DNA of 23,927 nt from Entrophospora sp. SA101 (taxonomy: Eukaryota > Glomeromycota > Glomeromycetes > Entrophosporales > Entrophosporaceae), in the NCBI GenBank assembly GCA_958430865.1, contig CAUDNR010001447.1, positions 73,814 through 97,740 on the forward strand, given 5' to 3'. A program made the translations under genes and the position numbers. Below, piece by piece: positions 1 through 11,017 of this stretch (its first letter is position 1; each line of letters begins with the position of its first letter). The notes beneath the pieces were generated by a model. The model was not told the DNA's origin. It did no database searches and saw only the letters and a list, made by a program, of their open reading frames with translations.

Positions 1-64
1 TTTTTATCTATTTTCATTCAACCATTATTGAAAACAAATAAATAAAAGATTTCCGGTTTTTTTT

Positions 65-77
65 GTTACACACTGTA
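65..77 (-). repeat. Transposon terminal-inverted-repeat end (CAGTGTGTAAC type)
   Basis: On the minus strand this reads TA-CAGTGTGTAAC. It is identical over 13 bases to the outer end at 15397-15409. A TA target followed by CAGT is typical of Tc1/mariner or pogo-like elements and their MITEs. The orientation places the element to the left, mostly outside the window. The identity is seen directly; the element class is inferred. Confidence 0.45.
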
Positions 78-241
78 ATAAATTTTTTTACCAATATAAA
101 AAATAATTTTCTTTATTATGATCAATTCTTTTAGGAGAGAGATGGAAGACGTCTTTTTGTCAGCAAAAATAGCAAATGTAAATTGATGGCAACTGAAATT
201 ATGTTGAATATATTGGTAAATTTGAAATGTTGACTAACTTC

Positions 242-261
242 AAAGCCTTAAGGCTTTTTTT
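242..261. repeat. 16-bp perfect palindrome followed by T-run
   Basis: Positions 242-257 read AAAGCCTTAAGGCTTT, a perfect palindrome, and the T-run continues to 261. It resembles a hairpin plus U-tract, but no transcription unit is visible beside it, so its significance is doubtful. Confidence 0.3.
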
Positions 262-926
262 ATTAAAAATTCTTCATTACATTGTTGTTGTTTAAGTCCA
301 TTAAATTACAAAAACATACTGTCAAAACCCTACGAAAAAGAGGAAGGAGATTCTCCTGGCCATGTTACTTTACCTTTGAAACACTTCAAAAACAAATGGT
401 GGTGTTAATATTTATTTAATCACTTTATTTAATATTTAATTTTTGGTTTTCAGAAATTTACAGGTATCCAAAAAAAAGATTAAACTGACCTCCAATATTC
501 GAGTGTTACATTGTGATTGAAAGTTTACTGTAGGAATGGGGCTTTAGATTTTATTGAAATTGCATCAGAGTTTTTTCTATGCTTGCCGTTAGAATTGCCA
601 GATTGAAATAATGGAGTTATGGTACATACCTGTTTGCTGCCCATAAATCACATAGCTTGTAGAACCATAGTTTGGGTTTGTCCTAAATTTTACTAGGGTG
701 AATTTTTTCTTAGGACTTATTTTAATCACATTCCTAGATAACATATACGAGATGCTGGCAAATATCCCGGAGGATATGTTTTAGCAACTGGTGTCACTTG
801 TACGACTTAAGATATTAGACACTTCATAAAAATTATGAAAAAAAGCACCTTCTTAATTCAAATTCAGATGTCTAGTAACTTATACTTATTATGACATACA
901 ATCTCTCAACTAATAAAATTGCTTTA

Positions 927-1248
927 TCACATAAGCATGCTATATCTGTAACACGTAATAGTAAAATGCTCCATAAAATCGATTTCTAAAGTGGATCAGG
1001 TAGGTGAACACATACTGTTGCATTTGACTTTGGTATGCACCATGTGAGAAATCAGACCAAGCACGCTGCTGTCCACTCATTCCATTCGTTTCCAGATATC
1101 GGTAGGCCAAGTGGGTGTAATCAATAGGCACCACGAGTTGGTTAATTGAATTAGGTTTTATAGCAACAATTAGATCGTCACATAAATAAATCATGCATGA
1201 ATTTCTAACTGGTATAGTTGACCGAGCATTATTATAATTAAAATTCAT
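927..1248 (-). CDS. Small hypothetical protein, possibly two exons
   Basis: I do not recognise this protein. An ATG at 1246-1248 opens a frame with coding-like composition, including PIDYTHLAYRYLETNGMSGQ and QQRAWSDFSHGAYQSQMQQ. Unspliced, the frame runs to 940 and its C-terminus becomes aromatic and low-quality. A consensus donor (GTATGT, intron from 1015) and a TTACAG acceptor (intron to 946) give a 70-bp intron and an 83-residue product ending QQYSMLM, with the stop at 927-929. The gene lies about 90 bases downstream of the SET-domain gene on the same strand, so it might instead be an alternative 3' exon of that transcript. Start, splicing and even reality of the gene are uncertain. Confidence 0.3.
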
Positions 1249-1340
1249 ATACCATATCTTTAATGGATAAAAATGCAAAAATATACATATAAAATAATAA
1301 ACAAGATTAAAATAATACTATTGTAACGTAAATATCGATT

Positions 1341-2855
1341 TCAATTAGATAAAGAGTCGCATACAGAACACCTGCAATGGAACCCATAACTAGTCTCGAG
1401 AAGTTGACGAGTATGTTTAGTACTGCCGGATGCTCTTACAGTGTTACCGACTTTTGACAAGATACTAAGGTCATGCCCTAACGTGTAATTAATAAATATT
1501 TGATCTCCATTTTTTATATTACGAGTTGCTTGAGCTCGTGTTGACAAAGTCACACCCAACGAAAATGGTTTTCCACCTTTAATTGATTTAGTTACATCGT
1601 CAGAAATTCCGGCATTTGGATCACAATGATGATTGAAAAGAGATATTATTGGGTAAAATTGTCCAGTTGATGTCAAAGGATTAAAAAAAGAAGAATTGGG
1701 TTTAGTCTTTCTATAAATTGTTAGATAGATCCATGGTTCGTATCGTAAGTCGAAAGTGTGAATTTCCAATAATTTCATTAATTCAAAGTAGAAATCGATG
1801 GCCATAGGACCGTGCTGGAACCATGCAGTCGAATGTTGGAAGGGGAAAAGATGCTTCATCTCTTCAATATCTAAGGGACAAATATCTCGTTGTTTGGCAA
1901 TGGCAAAGATTTTGAGAACAATTAGGAGAGAAGAACCAGAGAATGGTGATTCTTTTTTCACTATTTCATACAGCAAATCAAGATTTTTTCCACAGATAGC
2001 ACGATGGTATAATTCCCAAGCATTGTCGAAACAATCATTATTACAAAAGATTTCGGAACAATTTGCTTTCGGACATAAGAACCTTTTCGAACCGGCTTGT
2101 TTGTTGCAAAAATCACATCGCTGTTGACCAGGAGCGTGAACTGAAATAAGCGGTTTTTCTTCAAGCAAGATAGTTCCTTTTTTTATATCCTTTGTTGCTA
2201 CTATGCCGAATTCGTGTGCTTGAGAAGCATTAGGAAAGCTAACTAATGACACTTTGATGCTCTTTCCGGAGATCTTTTCCAAAAGTTTCTGGATAGAAGC
2301 GAGACTCTCTGAGGTGCAACGCTCTCGACTACGAATGTCCCACGGGTAAGCTCCACGATTTGGAAACTTGCACATTTTTCCAGCTTGTTCGACCATCGCG
2401 TGCCGATCCGAGCCTACCTTACTAAGAGCCACCACATGTTGGTAATGTTTTTCATAATAGTTATCCCTTTCACGTTCCCATGTATTCCAATCAACACCTG
2501 CCACTGGTCGTTTATTAACAACAATTTGAAATATCCTATCTAACGCTCTTCCTGCTAACACAAATCCATCGCACTTGGCCAATGCCCCCGCTTCTCTCCA
2601 TCCACTTTTACAAAACAACGCCAGATCTGCATCACTATATTTACCACTAGTGATCTTTGGTTCAATGAGAGAGCGGGCATTAACGGCATCAACCATCGCA
2701 AGTTCAGGATACCCTAGTTTAATAAAGGTTTGCGCACGGTTTGACCATAATCGTGGGTCTTCAGGTGCAACTTCGATTCCTTTGGTATACTCTTGTCGTG
2801 CGGTCTCGAATTCTCCATCAATAAATGCTTTATTGCCCTTTTCTCGGTAATTCAT
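1341..2855 (-). CDS. TPR/SET/MYND-domain protein (SMYD-like lysine methyltransferase)
   Basis: A complete intron-free frame of 504 residues starts at the ATG 2853-2855. Residues about 3-66 form a TPR pair (EKGNKAFIDGEFETARQEY onward). A SET domain starts near 201 (FGIVATKDIKKGTILLEEKP). It is interrupted by a MYND-type zinc finger, with Cys247/250, 261/266, 271/275, His284 and Cys288 as ligands. The SET core motif NHHCDPN is at 408-414, followed by IFINY (453-457), which is the catalytic tyrosine region. A post-SET cluster, CRCSVC, lies at 494-499. This is the SMYD-type split SET plan with a fungal TPR extension. Members use S-adenosylmethionine to methylate protein lysines; this substrate is unknown. 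All core motifs are present, so it is probably active. It has no clear functional link to its neighbours. Confidence 0.9.
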   Translation of the reverse strand: MNYREKGNKAFIDGEFETARQEYTKGIEVAPEDPRLWSNRAQTFIKLGYPELAMVDAVNARSLIEPKITSGKYSDADLALFCKSGWREAGALAKCDGFVLAGRALDRIFQIVVNKRPVAGVDWNTWERERDNYYEKHYQHVVALSKVGSDRHAMVEQAGKMCKFPNRGAYPWDIRSRERCTSESLASIQKLLEKISGKSIKVSLVSFPNASQAHEFGIVATKDIKKGTILLEEKPLISVHAPGQQRCDFCNKQAGSKRFLCPKANCSEIFCNNDCFDNAWELYHRAICGKNLDLLYEIVKKESPFSGSSLLIVLKIFAIAKQRDICPLDIEEMKHLFPFQHSTAWFQHGPMAIDFYFELMKLLEIHTFDLRYEPWIYLTIYRKTKPNSSFFNPLTSTGQFYPIISLFNHHCDPNAGISDDVTKSIKGGKPFSLGVTLSTRAQATRNIKNGDQIFINYTLGHDLSILSKVGNTVRASGSTKHTRQLLETSYGFHCRCSVCDSLSN

Positions 2856-3251
2856 TATTGTGTAGAAAAAATATGAATATGAAGCAATTATCTCATTGAT
2901 AGTGTCATTTTTTATAAATTAGTAAGCAGGAACTGGTTTAAACCTGAATTTGAATCACGCGATTCCTTTGTTGTGTTATACGGGGCCATCCCTATGCCAT
3001 ATAGAGTACCTGTCCATAATGGACAGGACCCAATTTGTAGTGGTACAAAAAACAGCTTCTGAAATCTGAAAAAGAGCAAGGAAGATAGATACCTTTTAAC
3101 ATGATGTTGTACAACATTATGAGGCTGTGCAATAAAAAAATAATTATTAGAATTTCATTCAATGCATGAATTTACACGAGGTAATTAATCGAATTTGGTT
3201 AATCGCGCAAATACGTTCATTTTCTTTGTTATTATTTAGATCTTGGAATAC
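2856..3251. other. Intergenic region between divergent loci
   Basis: This lies between the start of the SET gene (minus) and the start of the plus-strand pseudogene, so it may carry the SET gene promoter. I see no ORF. It contains a 19-bp palindrome at 3009-3027. Confidence 0.5.
3009..3027. repeat. 19-bp perfect palindrome around a single central base
   Basis: CCTGTCCAT, a central A, then ATGGACAGG: nine-base arms match perfectly. It could be a dimeric DNA-binding site or the trace of a transposon end. Nothing else in the window repeats it. Confidence 0.5.
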
Positions 3252-4537
3252 ATGGAAAGAGAGCGTTTAAATCATTTTATCATCCAGAAAAGCACAACGC
3301 CCCTTGCACAGGAATTGCGCATCAATATAGAAGGGATTATTAAAGCTTCAAATTTATTATAGAGAGAGATCTATTCGCTAGTCGAGTGATCAGTTTATGG
3401 TGAGAAGATTGAAATGTTATTTCTGACGATCCATTTGAATGGTATGCTAATCTATAATATTTTATTAGAGCAAATGTCAGCGACTCTTCCAGACATACCT
3501 AAAGGGGCGTGTTGGGACTTTGTTGCAAATTTCAGTGACGATTCAGTTGAGGAATTGCTCAATAAATTATCACACGACAATAGCTGGAAAAGAGTCTGAT
3601 GAGGAACTTGTAAAACTACAAAGAGGATACTGTGAGTATTTTATATCACGGATGACGTACCACTGGAATTATAACATATGATTATAGAGATGAAGTCTGG
3701 AAAAAACTCAGCTTTTAGATTTGAATTTGCTAAAACATTGAATTAGGGGACTTATGTAACTGATATAATAGTTCCTATAATTCGGGCCACACTAAAAAAC
3801 CTCCCAGTTGGAAAATTTGGCTTCGTCAGCACGTAAATTATAGTATTTAGCTTTATTAAAAATGATCACTCGCTAACGTGTTTATTATTCAGTGCAGAAG
3901 ATCAAAATACAGCTAGTAAAGACCAAAAGGGAGATACTGGAAAATGTCCAGATATTATATTCATGGTGAGTCGTGATGAAAAATTTATGAGCTAATGTAT
4001 TCTGAATGCTCCTGTTTGTTTTGTGATGAGTAAAAAAAAAGGAAATTTATCGCGTGAAGTTGTGGCAAGAAATGAATGTTTGGATAGCCTGGTCTCGCAA
4101 GGGGTGTGAATCAGATTGAAACGAGTTTTGGTATTATTGGAATACAAGTTTCTGGTATGATTCCATCCTCCTCTTTGTGATATCTTTAGAATTGAATTTT
4201 GGTTTGATGATCATTAACATCGCATTAAAATGTTATAGGAAATATGCTGCGCTTAAATATAGATTCAGACATACACAGACATTGTCAGATGCGTGAGGTT
4301 GAAATCCCAATATGGCAGACAAGTGGTGATGATGTGTCTGGTTTCGTGGATACTACGGGCACGTTTCATCGAGTAATCATTAAAAATTTTGTTTTATCTA
4401 CAAGATTGTTAATGCTCGTTTTCTATTTTATAGAATATCACTATTGTAATTTATTTCAAGCGCTCTTTCCTAGATTACAAAGGTGTGCTGAAAAAAGTTC
4501 TACTGTGACTTCACCTAGACATCTTATGGAAGATTAA
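3252..4537 (+). pseudogene. Decayed spliced member of a large Rhizophagus-type multigene family
   Basis: Coding blocks appear in consistent order in shifting frames: MERERLNHFIIQ (from ATG 3252); SDDPFEWYANL (about 3422-3454); EQMSATLPDIPKGACWDFV; GKESDEELVKLQRGYCEYF; GTYVTDIIVPIIRATLKNLP then VGKFGFVST; a 60-bp intron (3833-3892); TAEDQNTASKDQKGDTGKCP; ELMYSECSCLFCDE; KLWQEMNVWIAWSRKG; ETSFGIIGIQVSG; an 84-bp intron (4155-4238); NMLRLNIDSDIHRH; a 61-bp intron (4373-4433); RNITIVIYF; and a tail with SSTVTSP. Lesions include a frameshift after WYANL, another near 3588, an in-frame TAG at 3744-3746, frameshifts around 3985-4110, and one near the 3' end. From memory these blocks match a highly repeated predicted-protein family of Rhizophagus whose function I do not know. 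Splice sites remain recognisable, so decay looks recent and loss is by point changes, not retroposition. Confidence 0.7.
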
Positions 4538-5163
4538 CAAAAATTTCATAAATCCGATGAATTCATACATTTGAAAAAAAGCTAATGCTACGCACGGATT
4601 ACACCAGATAATTTCCACCTATATTTTAGAATATTTGAATCGAGATTATTCGCTACACAATTAAATACCGCTTTTGTATCTTATGTCTTCTATTTATGAT
4701 AATAATATCTTCATCGCCCATGATATGCATATATCTATCCAGATTTTGATATTATAAGTATTAATAGTGAGCTTGCCTTGCGTCTATTACCTTGTTGTGT
4801 AGCAACCACCAAAGTTGAAATTTATATGTACCTTCAAGAAAAATTTTAAGGCAAGCTTTTAATAAAACCGAAAGTAATCTGACCCTCAAGGCCAAATTTT
4901 CCTTTATATTTATATATATATATATATAGAAGCGTCACAGAAAATAAATGTGTGAAATTGAAATTTATAATTAAAATTTTGAGGTGGGTGTTTGGATATT
5001 ATGATTGGCAAATTTGAATTTCACATATTGCAAATTCACATATATTTCATCTTCACACGCACAACATAAATAAAAAAAATATCATAAATAAATATATAGT
5101 CTTTAAATATAATAATTAAAAACTTATCCATATTAGCTAAAATAATAAAACAAATATGTAATT
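4538..5163. other. Intergenic, AT-rich, with a (TA)9 run
   Basis: No ORF is supported. A TA dinucleotide run occupies about 4911-4928. The right part is the presumed 3' flank of the BTB gene. Confidence 0.5.
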
Positions 5164-6703
5164 TTATTTTTTATCAATTATTTGAAACACTTCTAATTCA
5201 TCATATCTACTACCGTCTACTATATTGATGTTATTATAAGAAGTTGGATTATAAATATAATAACTATTGATATCACCTCCTGGCCTGAAAATAAGATCAC
5301 AACCACTACCAAAAATAGCTAAATTTCCAGAATGACAATAAATTGCTTTATCTTGATTATTAATTACATAACTAAACCGCGCAGAATTAATATCATTTCT
5401 ATTACCAATATTAAAAATAAAACTTTCAGTTGTATTTTTATATATGTCAACTCCATTATTTAAATTCCAATCAAGTGGGTTATATCCTCCTACTAATTGA
5501 TCTGAATTTTGTATTTTGCCAACTACAAGAGTTTTGTTGATATTATCACATTTTTGATGAAAAGCAGCTATACTTAAACCATCTCTACTGCTACGATATA
5601 TAAGTTTAAATTTGTATTTAACTTCCCTGAATGAACTATATTGTGGGTTTTTGCTATCAATCCAACTAGCAAAAAGCAAAGTAAGATTTTGATTGATTGT
5701 CAATGATTCAAGTGTTGAATTTGGATTCCTTGATGGTAATAAATTTAATGTTTGTAGTCTATCAGGAATCAAATAAAGTTGTAAAAGGGGTTTCCATAAA
5801 GTCTTAGGAAAAAGCATTTGATATGGTTCAATTTTATCAAAAAAATCCTCTTTTGAAATATCCTGAAATCTTATTAAAGAAAGAAAATCTTTTAATGTGT
5901 TGCCTAAATCAGCAAAATTTTGTAATGACCAATCTTCAACATTTATATTATTGATTTCTGGATGTTTTGCCAATCCCCATTTAAGAACATTTTCCCAAAT
6001 AATCATCTCATTAATGGAAAAATCATCCCTTTTGAGAATTTCCAATAGAATTGGTTTTTCCAACAATTCAAATTCACTTGATTCAAAAAATTTTTCACTA
6101 TAATTGCAAAACTTTTCCAAGCAGATATTCTTCAATTCATTAAATTTTTCATTGGCATAAATCAATTGTAAGGTTTTAACTGGGTTTTTTTTAATATAAT
6201 CTTCATGATTTTTGGTAAAATATTTCATCATATATTCATAAAGTGTCTCAATACCAAGTTTTTCTGCAACAATTATTAGTTCTAATACTTCAGCTCCAGA
6301 ATAATCTTCAAATTCAATTTTACATGTGTATAAAAATCTTTCAGCAATAAATAAATTATTAAACAGATTATCATTACATATACAATACAATAATAATTAA
6401 AATAAATAATAAATTTATTTAAACTTACTTGAGAATAGGCTTGAAACATTTTTCACTGATATTAGCTTCTTTAACAATATAATAACCATTTTCTTTTGTT
6501 GCATCATTTAATGCATTTCCAAAGAATGAACAATGGGCAGATAAGATGGATGCATGTGCATGAACTTCTTTAGTGTTTGGTTCTGCACCAAGATATATCT
6601 TTACATCATAAAAATCTTCTGTGTTTAATAATCTTTCATTTTCATTGAAATACTTTTCCAAAATTGTTGAATCCATTCCATTTAAATCAAATGCTACTAT
6701 CAC
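5164..6703 (-). CDS. BTB-BACK-TLDc (Kelch-like adaptor) protein
   Basis: Two exons, 6429-6703 and 5164-6337, are separated by a 91-bp intron (6338-6428; donor GTAAGT, acceptor AAAG). Splicing restores the BTB signature PILKFLYTCKIEFEDYSGAE and gives 482 residues. The BTB domain spans about 24-130 (FYDVKIYLG, HAHASILSAHCSFF), a BACK-like helical region about 137-265 (LLEILKRDDFSINEMIIWE), and a C-terminal TLDc domain about 306-477 (KFKLIYRSSRDGLSIAAFH, GGYNPLDW, SFIFNI). BTB-BACK proteins usually link a substrate to a Cullin-3 ubiquitin ligase, and TLDc is associated with oxidative-stress and V-ATPase-binding proteins; this architecture is hugely expanded in Rhizophagus. The specific role is unknown. 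Met10 (ATG at 6674-6676) aligns better with how family members begin and may be the true start, giving 473 residues. No lesions are seen. Confidence 0.88.
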
Positions 6704-7908
6704 AATAATGAAAATATATATTTAATGGCCTTAAAAGTTTTGCCAAATAATTTTTTTGTATTCAAGTGTGGCAGGCCACATGACATAAATAAACTAGTTT
6801 TATGACTGATGCTTTCCCTTTTGGAACTAAAATCGTCCATCGTACATCTTATCCTGCACACAAACTTGTTTTGATACTTATCTCATGAATTCAATCACAA
6901 TTTATATTTGTCTGAAAATGATAGCTGTAGTTTTGGAGAATAAGCATGTGAAAAAGAAGATTAGGCAAAAAACTAATATATTTAAATAACAATTTGCTAT
7001 TATTTAAATTTTTAAAAATGCTAATGCAGCCGCAGCACTATGATTCTGAAGTAGAGAAGCAGCTGACCGCCCTTAAATCAACTCGGGTCCAATTTAAAAG
7101 AAAATTAACAATGATTTTCGTCTATTATATTACACACATAAATTTATCATCATCAACACTACCATCAAAAAATTGAAAACATCAATTTAAACTTCTAAGT
7201 TTAAATTTTTCAAAAGTTCGGTGCTTGCACTATAGAATTCTTGCAAAAATTTAATTTCAACATTTCACAAGATAATCAATAAAGTTATGGACAATTAAAG
7301 ACTTATGATTAGTGATGTCACAATATTACTGCAGATGTTCTTCGGCTCAGACTAGATGCGCTCACACTGTTATAATTTAATTCGTGATACATGAGACAAC
7401 TTCTGAACCTTTGTTAATTATTATTAATGTTTCAAAATGCCTTTTAATTAACCGAAAATTTTAAACTGGCTTACCTCAGGCCTTTGCACAACTAAATTAA
7501 AAATCCAATCGTCAATTGATAGTTTTACTTGGGATAATACTAGATTTTTTCAAAATCTTGTTGAATATCCTTTTTAGGAAAACCGATTTTTATTGGATGT
7601 TTAAAAATCTTTAGCCAGCTAAGCCATTTACTACCTAAATTGGCAATTTTATTTCTATAACAAGAAGGTAATGCAGAAATCTATTACCAAATTTAGAAAT
7701 TATTTGTGCAGATTATTAGCCAGCTAACTAGGTAGGAGACTTTCTTATAAAATATTTACCTTTATGTGTAGGGTTAGATTCTTGTCTATTAGTAGTCGTG
7801 TGGTCAAAAATTCGTTATCGCTATGACATAATTTATTAATAAAATTCTGTTTTCAATTATAATTAATAAAAAAGGGGACTATATTTAAATCCATTGTAAA
7901 CAAAAAAT

Positions 7909-7947
7909 CCGCCATGGCAAGGTCTGCCGTGGCGAGGTTTGACTGTA
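7909..7947 (-). repeat. Pogo/Tigger-like transposon terminal repeat (solo end)
   Basis: On the minus strand this starts TA-CAGTCAAACCTCG and continues with two near-identical 13-base units (7911-7923 and 7926-7938; GCCRTGGCRAGGT, 11 of 13 identical). A TA target, a CAGT start and tandem sub-terminal units are the pattern of pogo-like transposase binding sites. I found no matching left end nearby, so this is probably a truncated remnant. Confidence 0.45.
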
Positions 7948-8387
7948 CATGTATTTTACTAACGGCTAACATAAAAGATAAAATTAATGCCACTTTAAAT
8001 TTTGATATAATATATTAGTTATAACATGAATGGAGAAATTAAATCATGTAACTCCCTCCCGTCTATTTTCGATGTCACTGTATCATAGAGTTACATACAT
8101 ACTCTACCCTTAATTTATACAGTACATTTTGAGTATTAAAATATTTGTCATTTAAAGAACTTGAGTGAATATATGATTCTGTTGTTTATTCATCGTTATG
8201 AGCCTTATTGTTTTTTTGTGGCCATTTCTAAAATCCAATAATAAAATAATAATAAATTAAAAAATAAAATCAATAAAAATTTCAAAAATGAATTCCTTCA
8301 AAAGACCTTTTCTTTTGTTCTTAATTTGACTAGATGTTAAGTTTTTTATGTTATTTGACTATACCTATCTTTTTGGACAATTTATTT

Positions 8388-8530
8388 CCTTTCATCATCT
8401 TTGTTGTCATTTAACTCGCTATTATTGCTGTTAATGCCAAAACGACGTGGTAAATTAATACTGACATTTTTATTGTTTAGATGGTCTTTTCTATGTAGTT
8501 TCTTGGCAAGTTTTTTGAGATCCAATATGG
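8388..8530 (-). other. Possible C-terminal exon or gene scrap
   Basis: The minus strand reads EAILDLKKLAKKLHRKDHLN followed by an Asn/Asp-rich tail to a TAA at 8388-8390. Composition is protein-like, but the frame is closed upstream by a stop just before EAILD. It may be a terminal exon whose upstream exons I cannot identify, or a relic. Confidence 0.2.
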
Positions 8531-8616
8531 CTTCTTAGAACCACTATCCACTTTCTTTTTTTCGAAATATAAGCAGAAGAAGACTCATTGTTATATTATT
8601 AATTTCTCCCGTCATA

Positions 8617-8739
8617 GGTGACTGAAGGCTCTTCTTCCGTATTAAATGAAATGGAAAGTGAAATATTTAATTTAATTAGAAATGAACAGATGATCGATTA
8701 TCAGTTATTCACTGAATATTTATTATATTCGCTCAATTA
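8617..8739 (+). other. Possible short terminal exon
   Basis: After a TCATAG that could act as a splice acceptor, the plus strand reads VTEGSSSVLNEMESEIFNLI then RNEQMIDYQLFTEYLLYSLN and a stop. The composition is protein-like and helical, but no upstream exon was found and I recognise no family. Confidence 0.2.
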
Positions 8740-11017
8740 ATTAATGAAAAAATAGTCAAATATTCAATAAATATTATTCGTTGGTACAACCTACCTCTAG
8801 TACTTGATGGTTTGATTATTGCAGTTCGCAAAAATTAATCGTAAAAATGAAGTATTATTAGTATAAGTGTATAACGTTAGTCAAGGATCAAATCTCTTTC
8901 TTTTAATTTATTCTTTACTAGTACGTACTGATTTCTATTTTAAACGATAAGCAGCCAAAAAAAAATTTTATATGAATACCGAACCAAAAATTCAATAATA
9001 ATAATATTGAAAAAAAAAATTTTTGTGTCTAGTTAATTAATCCAACTTTTCGAAGGCCATAAGTTTTCGTATTGTAATAGTGCTATACAAACAACTAACC
9101 ATTCAAAGTAACTTGAATAATAAGCTTTACTTGAATAAAATCTTTAAAACAATAAATAACAAGTAACATCAATGACAAAGTCGCTGCCGCAAATCGTATT
9201 TCTAGCAAGAAATTCAAAGATTCACTGACTTTTTGCTTTTATAAAAAATAATTAACAATTTATATACTTAAGAACCAACAGAAAACATACTATAATATCT
9301 TTTTTATTGGATTGCAAAGGCCACATCTTTCAACAATTTATTTATTAATATTGTTTACAGATCGTAAAAATGTGACTTTTTCGTTTTTGTGTGAATTCTG
9401 GAATGGCAGTACACAGAGTTGTCAAAATTTTCTATTTGAACAGGTCATATGTTCAAGGACTCAATTCCTATTCCAGGATGCCTTTTCATTGAATACAAGA
9501 TTTAATACTTTGATTGCTTTAACTCACAAATATTTTCTCCTGAGCAATCATATGTCGTTCTAGTAGGTGTGTGTGCCTCTTGAAAATGTTTTAATAATTT
9601 CATTAGATAAGAACGCCTTTATTATTGACAAATCCATGATTGAAGCTTAGAAAAAAGGCTTTCATTCCTTTATAAATATGACAATAGTCAAAATAAATTA
9701 CTTCTTTTTTTAATTAATCCATGTTTGTAGATTTACTTTAAAGATAATTATAAACAGAATGTTATCATTATAAGGCGAATTTTAAAATTGGTTTACAATC
9801 ATCAACACCAAATTTTAAGTTCAATTATCAAATTATATTAAAATTAGGCTTAACAAGATAAAGTGAAAATCAGTTTATAGTGGTTCAGCTTATCGAGGTT
9901 CGGCCGTAATTTAAATTTCGGGACACATGCATGTGTTGACTGTTTATATATACCAATTATTTAGTGCAACAAGTGTTTTATATGTTTGCTTTCGTAATTG
10001 TTAATAATGTTAATAATAATTATAAGAAATGTCAGAGGTGTGAAAGGCAACACAACTATTGAAAATCTCTCTCTTTTAGAAATTTGCACATTCTTAGACA
10101 ATTTGGAAACAGTAGGCAACTTGATATGCAACGTTTGATTATTGGATGGAAACTTGTATATAGATGCTGAAGTGTATTACTTGGGCTCAAATATTGTAAT
10201 CGTTCTCTTATTCCTCGCGTACATAAGGTTAAACTGACTTGTTCCATAGGAGGGTGGTGTGGCTCTGAGGTTGCATGTGTATTATTTTTGGGATTTTGAA
10301 AGTGATTTTTGAGGAACCTTCCATACAATCAAGAAGCACTACACACACATACACACATACAGCAAACAACATGTACAGCATACACAGCACACATTATACG
10401 CTCACACATGCACAAAAAAAGGGAGCCAAATAGAGACTTGGCTACTAAGAATTCTTCCACTACCATTGTTCTACATGCACGGCTCATGTTTTTGGTGGCC
10501 AGTATGCAGTTCTGACTTTGAAATTTTTTTCTTTTCTCAAGCGTCAAGTACAGCAAATACGACCAACACTAATGCATAAAGCTCCTTCCCGTTCTGGAAA
10601 TATTAAAGCTTCCAGATCAGGAGTGGCATTGTTCGATTCTACAAAACTGCAATCAGTCTCATGGAAAGCTTTTGAAAATGATGTTTGTTATTTGATACAG
10701 ACAGTTACATTTATACTAAATATATATATATAATAAATAAAATCAATTGTATTATACCTTATTTACATATATTAATATTTCATCTCAAAAAAATAAATAA
10801 AATAAGCGGAATTTTATATTTTTAAATATACAGTAGCCCAAAGATCATACAAAATTATTGAATGTGCATATTTGACATATAATTTTCCAAATAAAATAAA
10901 ATTCCAAAGATGTGATAATTGTGAGAAGTTATTACCTTTATATAATATCATTAATAATTAATTATCTATAATTTCATTTCTCAAGATAAAATAAAACAAT
11001 AAAAGACAAGATTTAAC

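Larger units (their letters stand above)
1..926. other. Intergenic region without a supported gene
   Basis: I find no convincing coding region. The stretch is AT-rich with many stops in all frames. It holds a transposon-end motif (65-77) and a short palindrome followed by a T-run (242-261). A short plus-strand stretch near 749-808 reads as a plausible peptide (IRDAGKYPGGYVLATGV) but has stops on both sides and is at most a gene scrap. Confidence 0.5.
6704..11017. other. Long gene-poor region with transposon-end remnants
   Basis: I could not support a full gene in these 4.3 kb. Short frames (6994-7176, 9312-9563, 10309-10515, 10518-10733) lack domain features and look like chance. Two short coding-like stretches at 8388-8530 (minus) and 8617-8739 (plus) are listed separately. 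A pogo-like transposon end lies at 7909-7947. The sequence TTAGCCAGCT occurs near 7609 and 7726 and again near 16570. A CA-rich stretch covers about 10338-10412. A possible Tc1-like end (TACAGTAGCCCAAAG) starts near 10830, and a pogo/Tigger-like motif (TTATCGAGGTTCGGCC) lies near 9889-9904. Confidence 0.45.

Noticed and set aside
1798..2127. Plus-strand frame inside the SET gene
   Set aside because: It lies entirely antisense to a domain-complete gene and has no domain features; a shadow frame.
3252..4537. Calling the decayed gene a Crinkler effector
   Set aside because: No Crinkler header motif (LFLAK or its fungal equivalent) is visible; the match is to a different repeated family, from memory only.
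9312..9563. Plus-strand frame of 83 codons
   Set aside because: It needs a non-ATG start at its left end, has biased aromatic composition and no recognisable domain; likely chance.
9860..9910. Second pogo/Tigger-like end around TTATCGAGGTTCGGCC
   Set aside because: It resembles such ends but lacks a clear TA-CAGT boundary and a partner; too weak to annotate alone.
10056..10328. Minus-strand frame of 90 codons
   Set aside because: It contains no domain, no paralogue and no plausible splice partner; left out.
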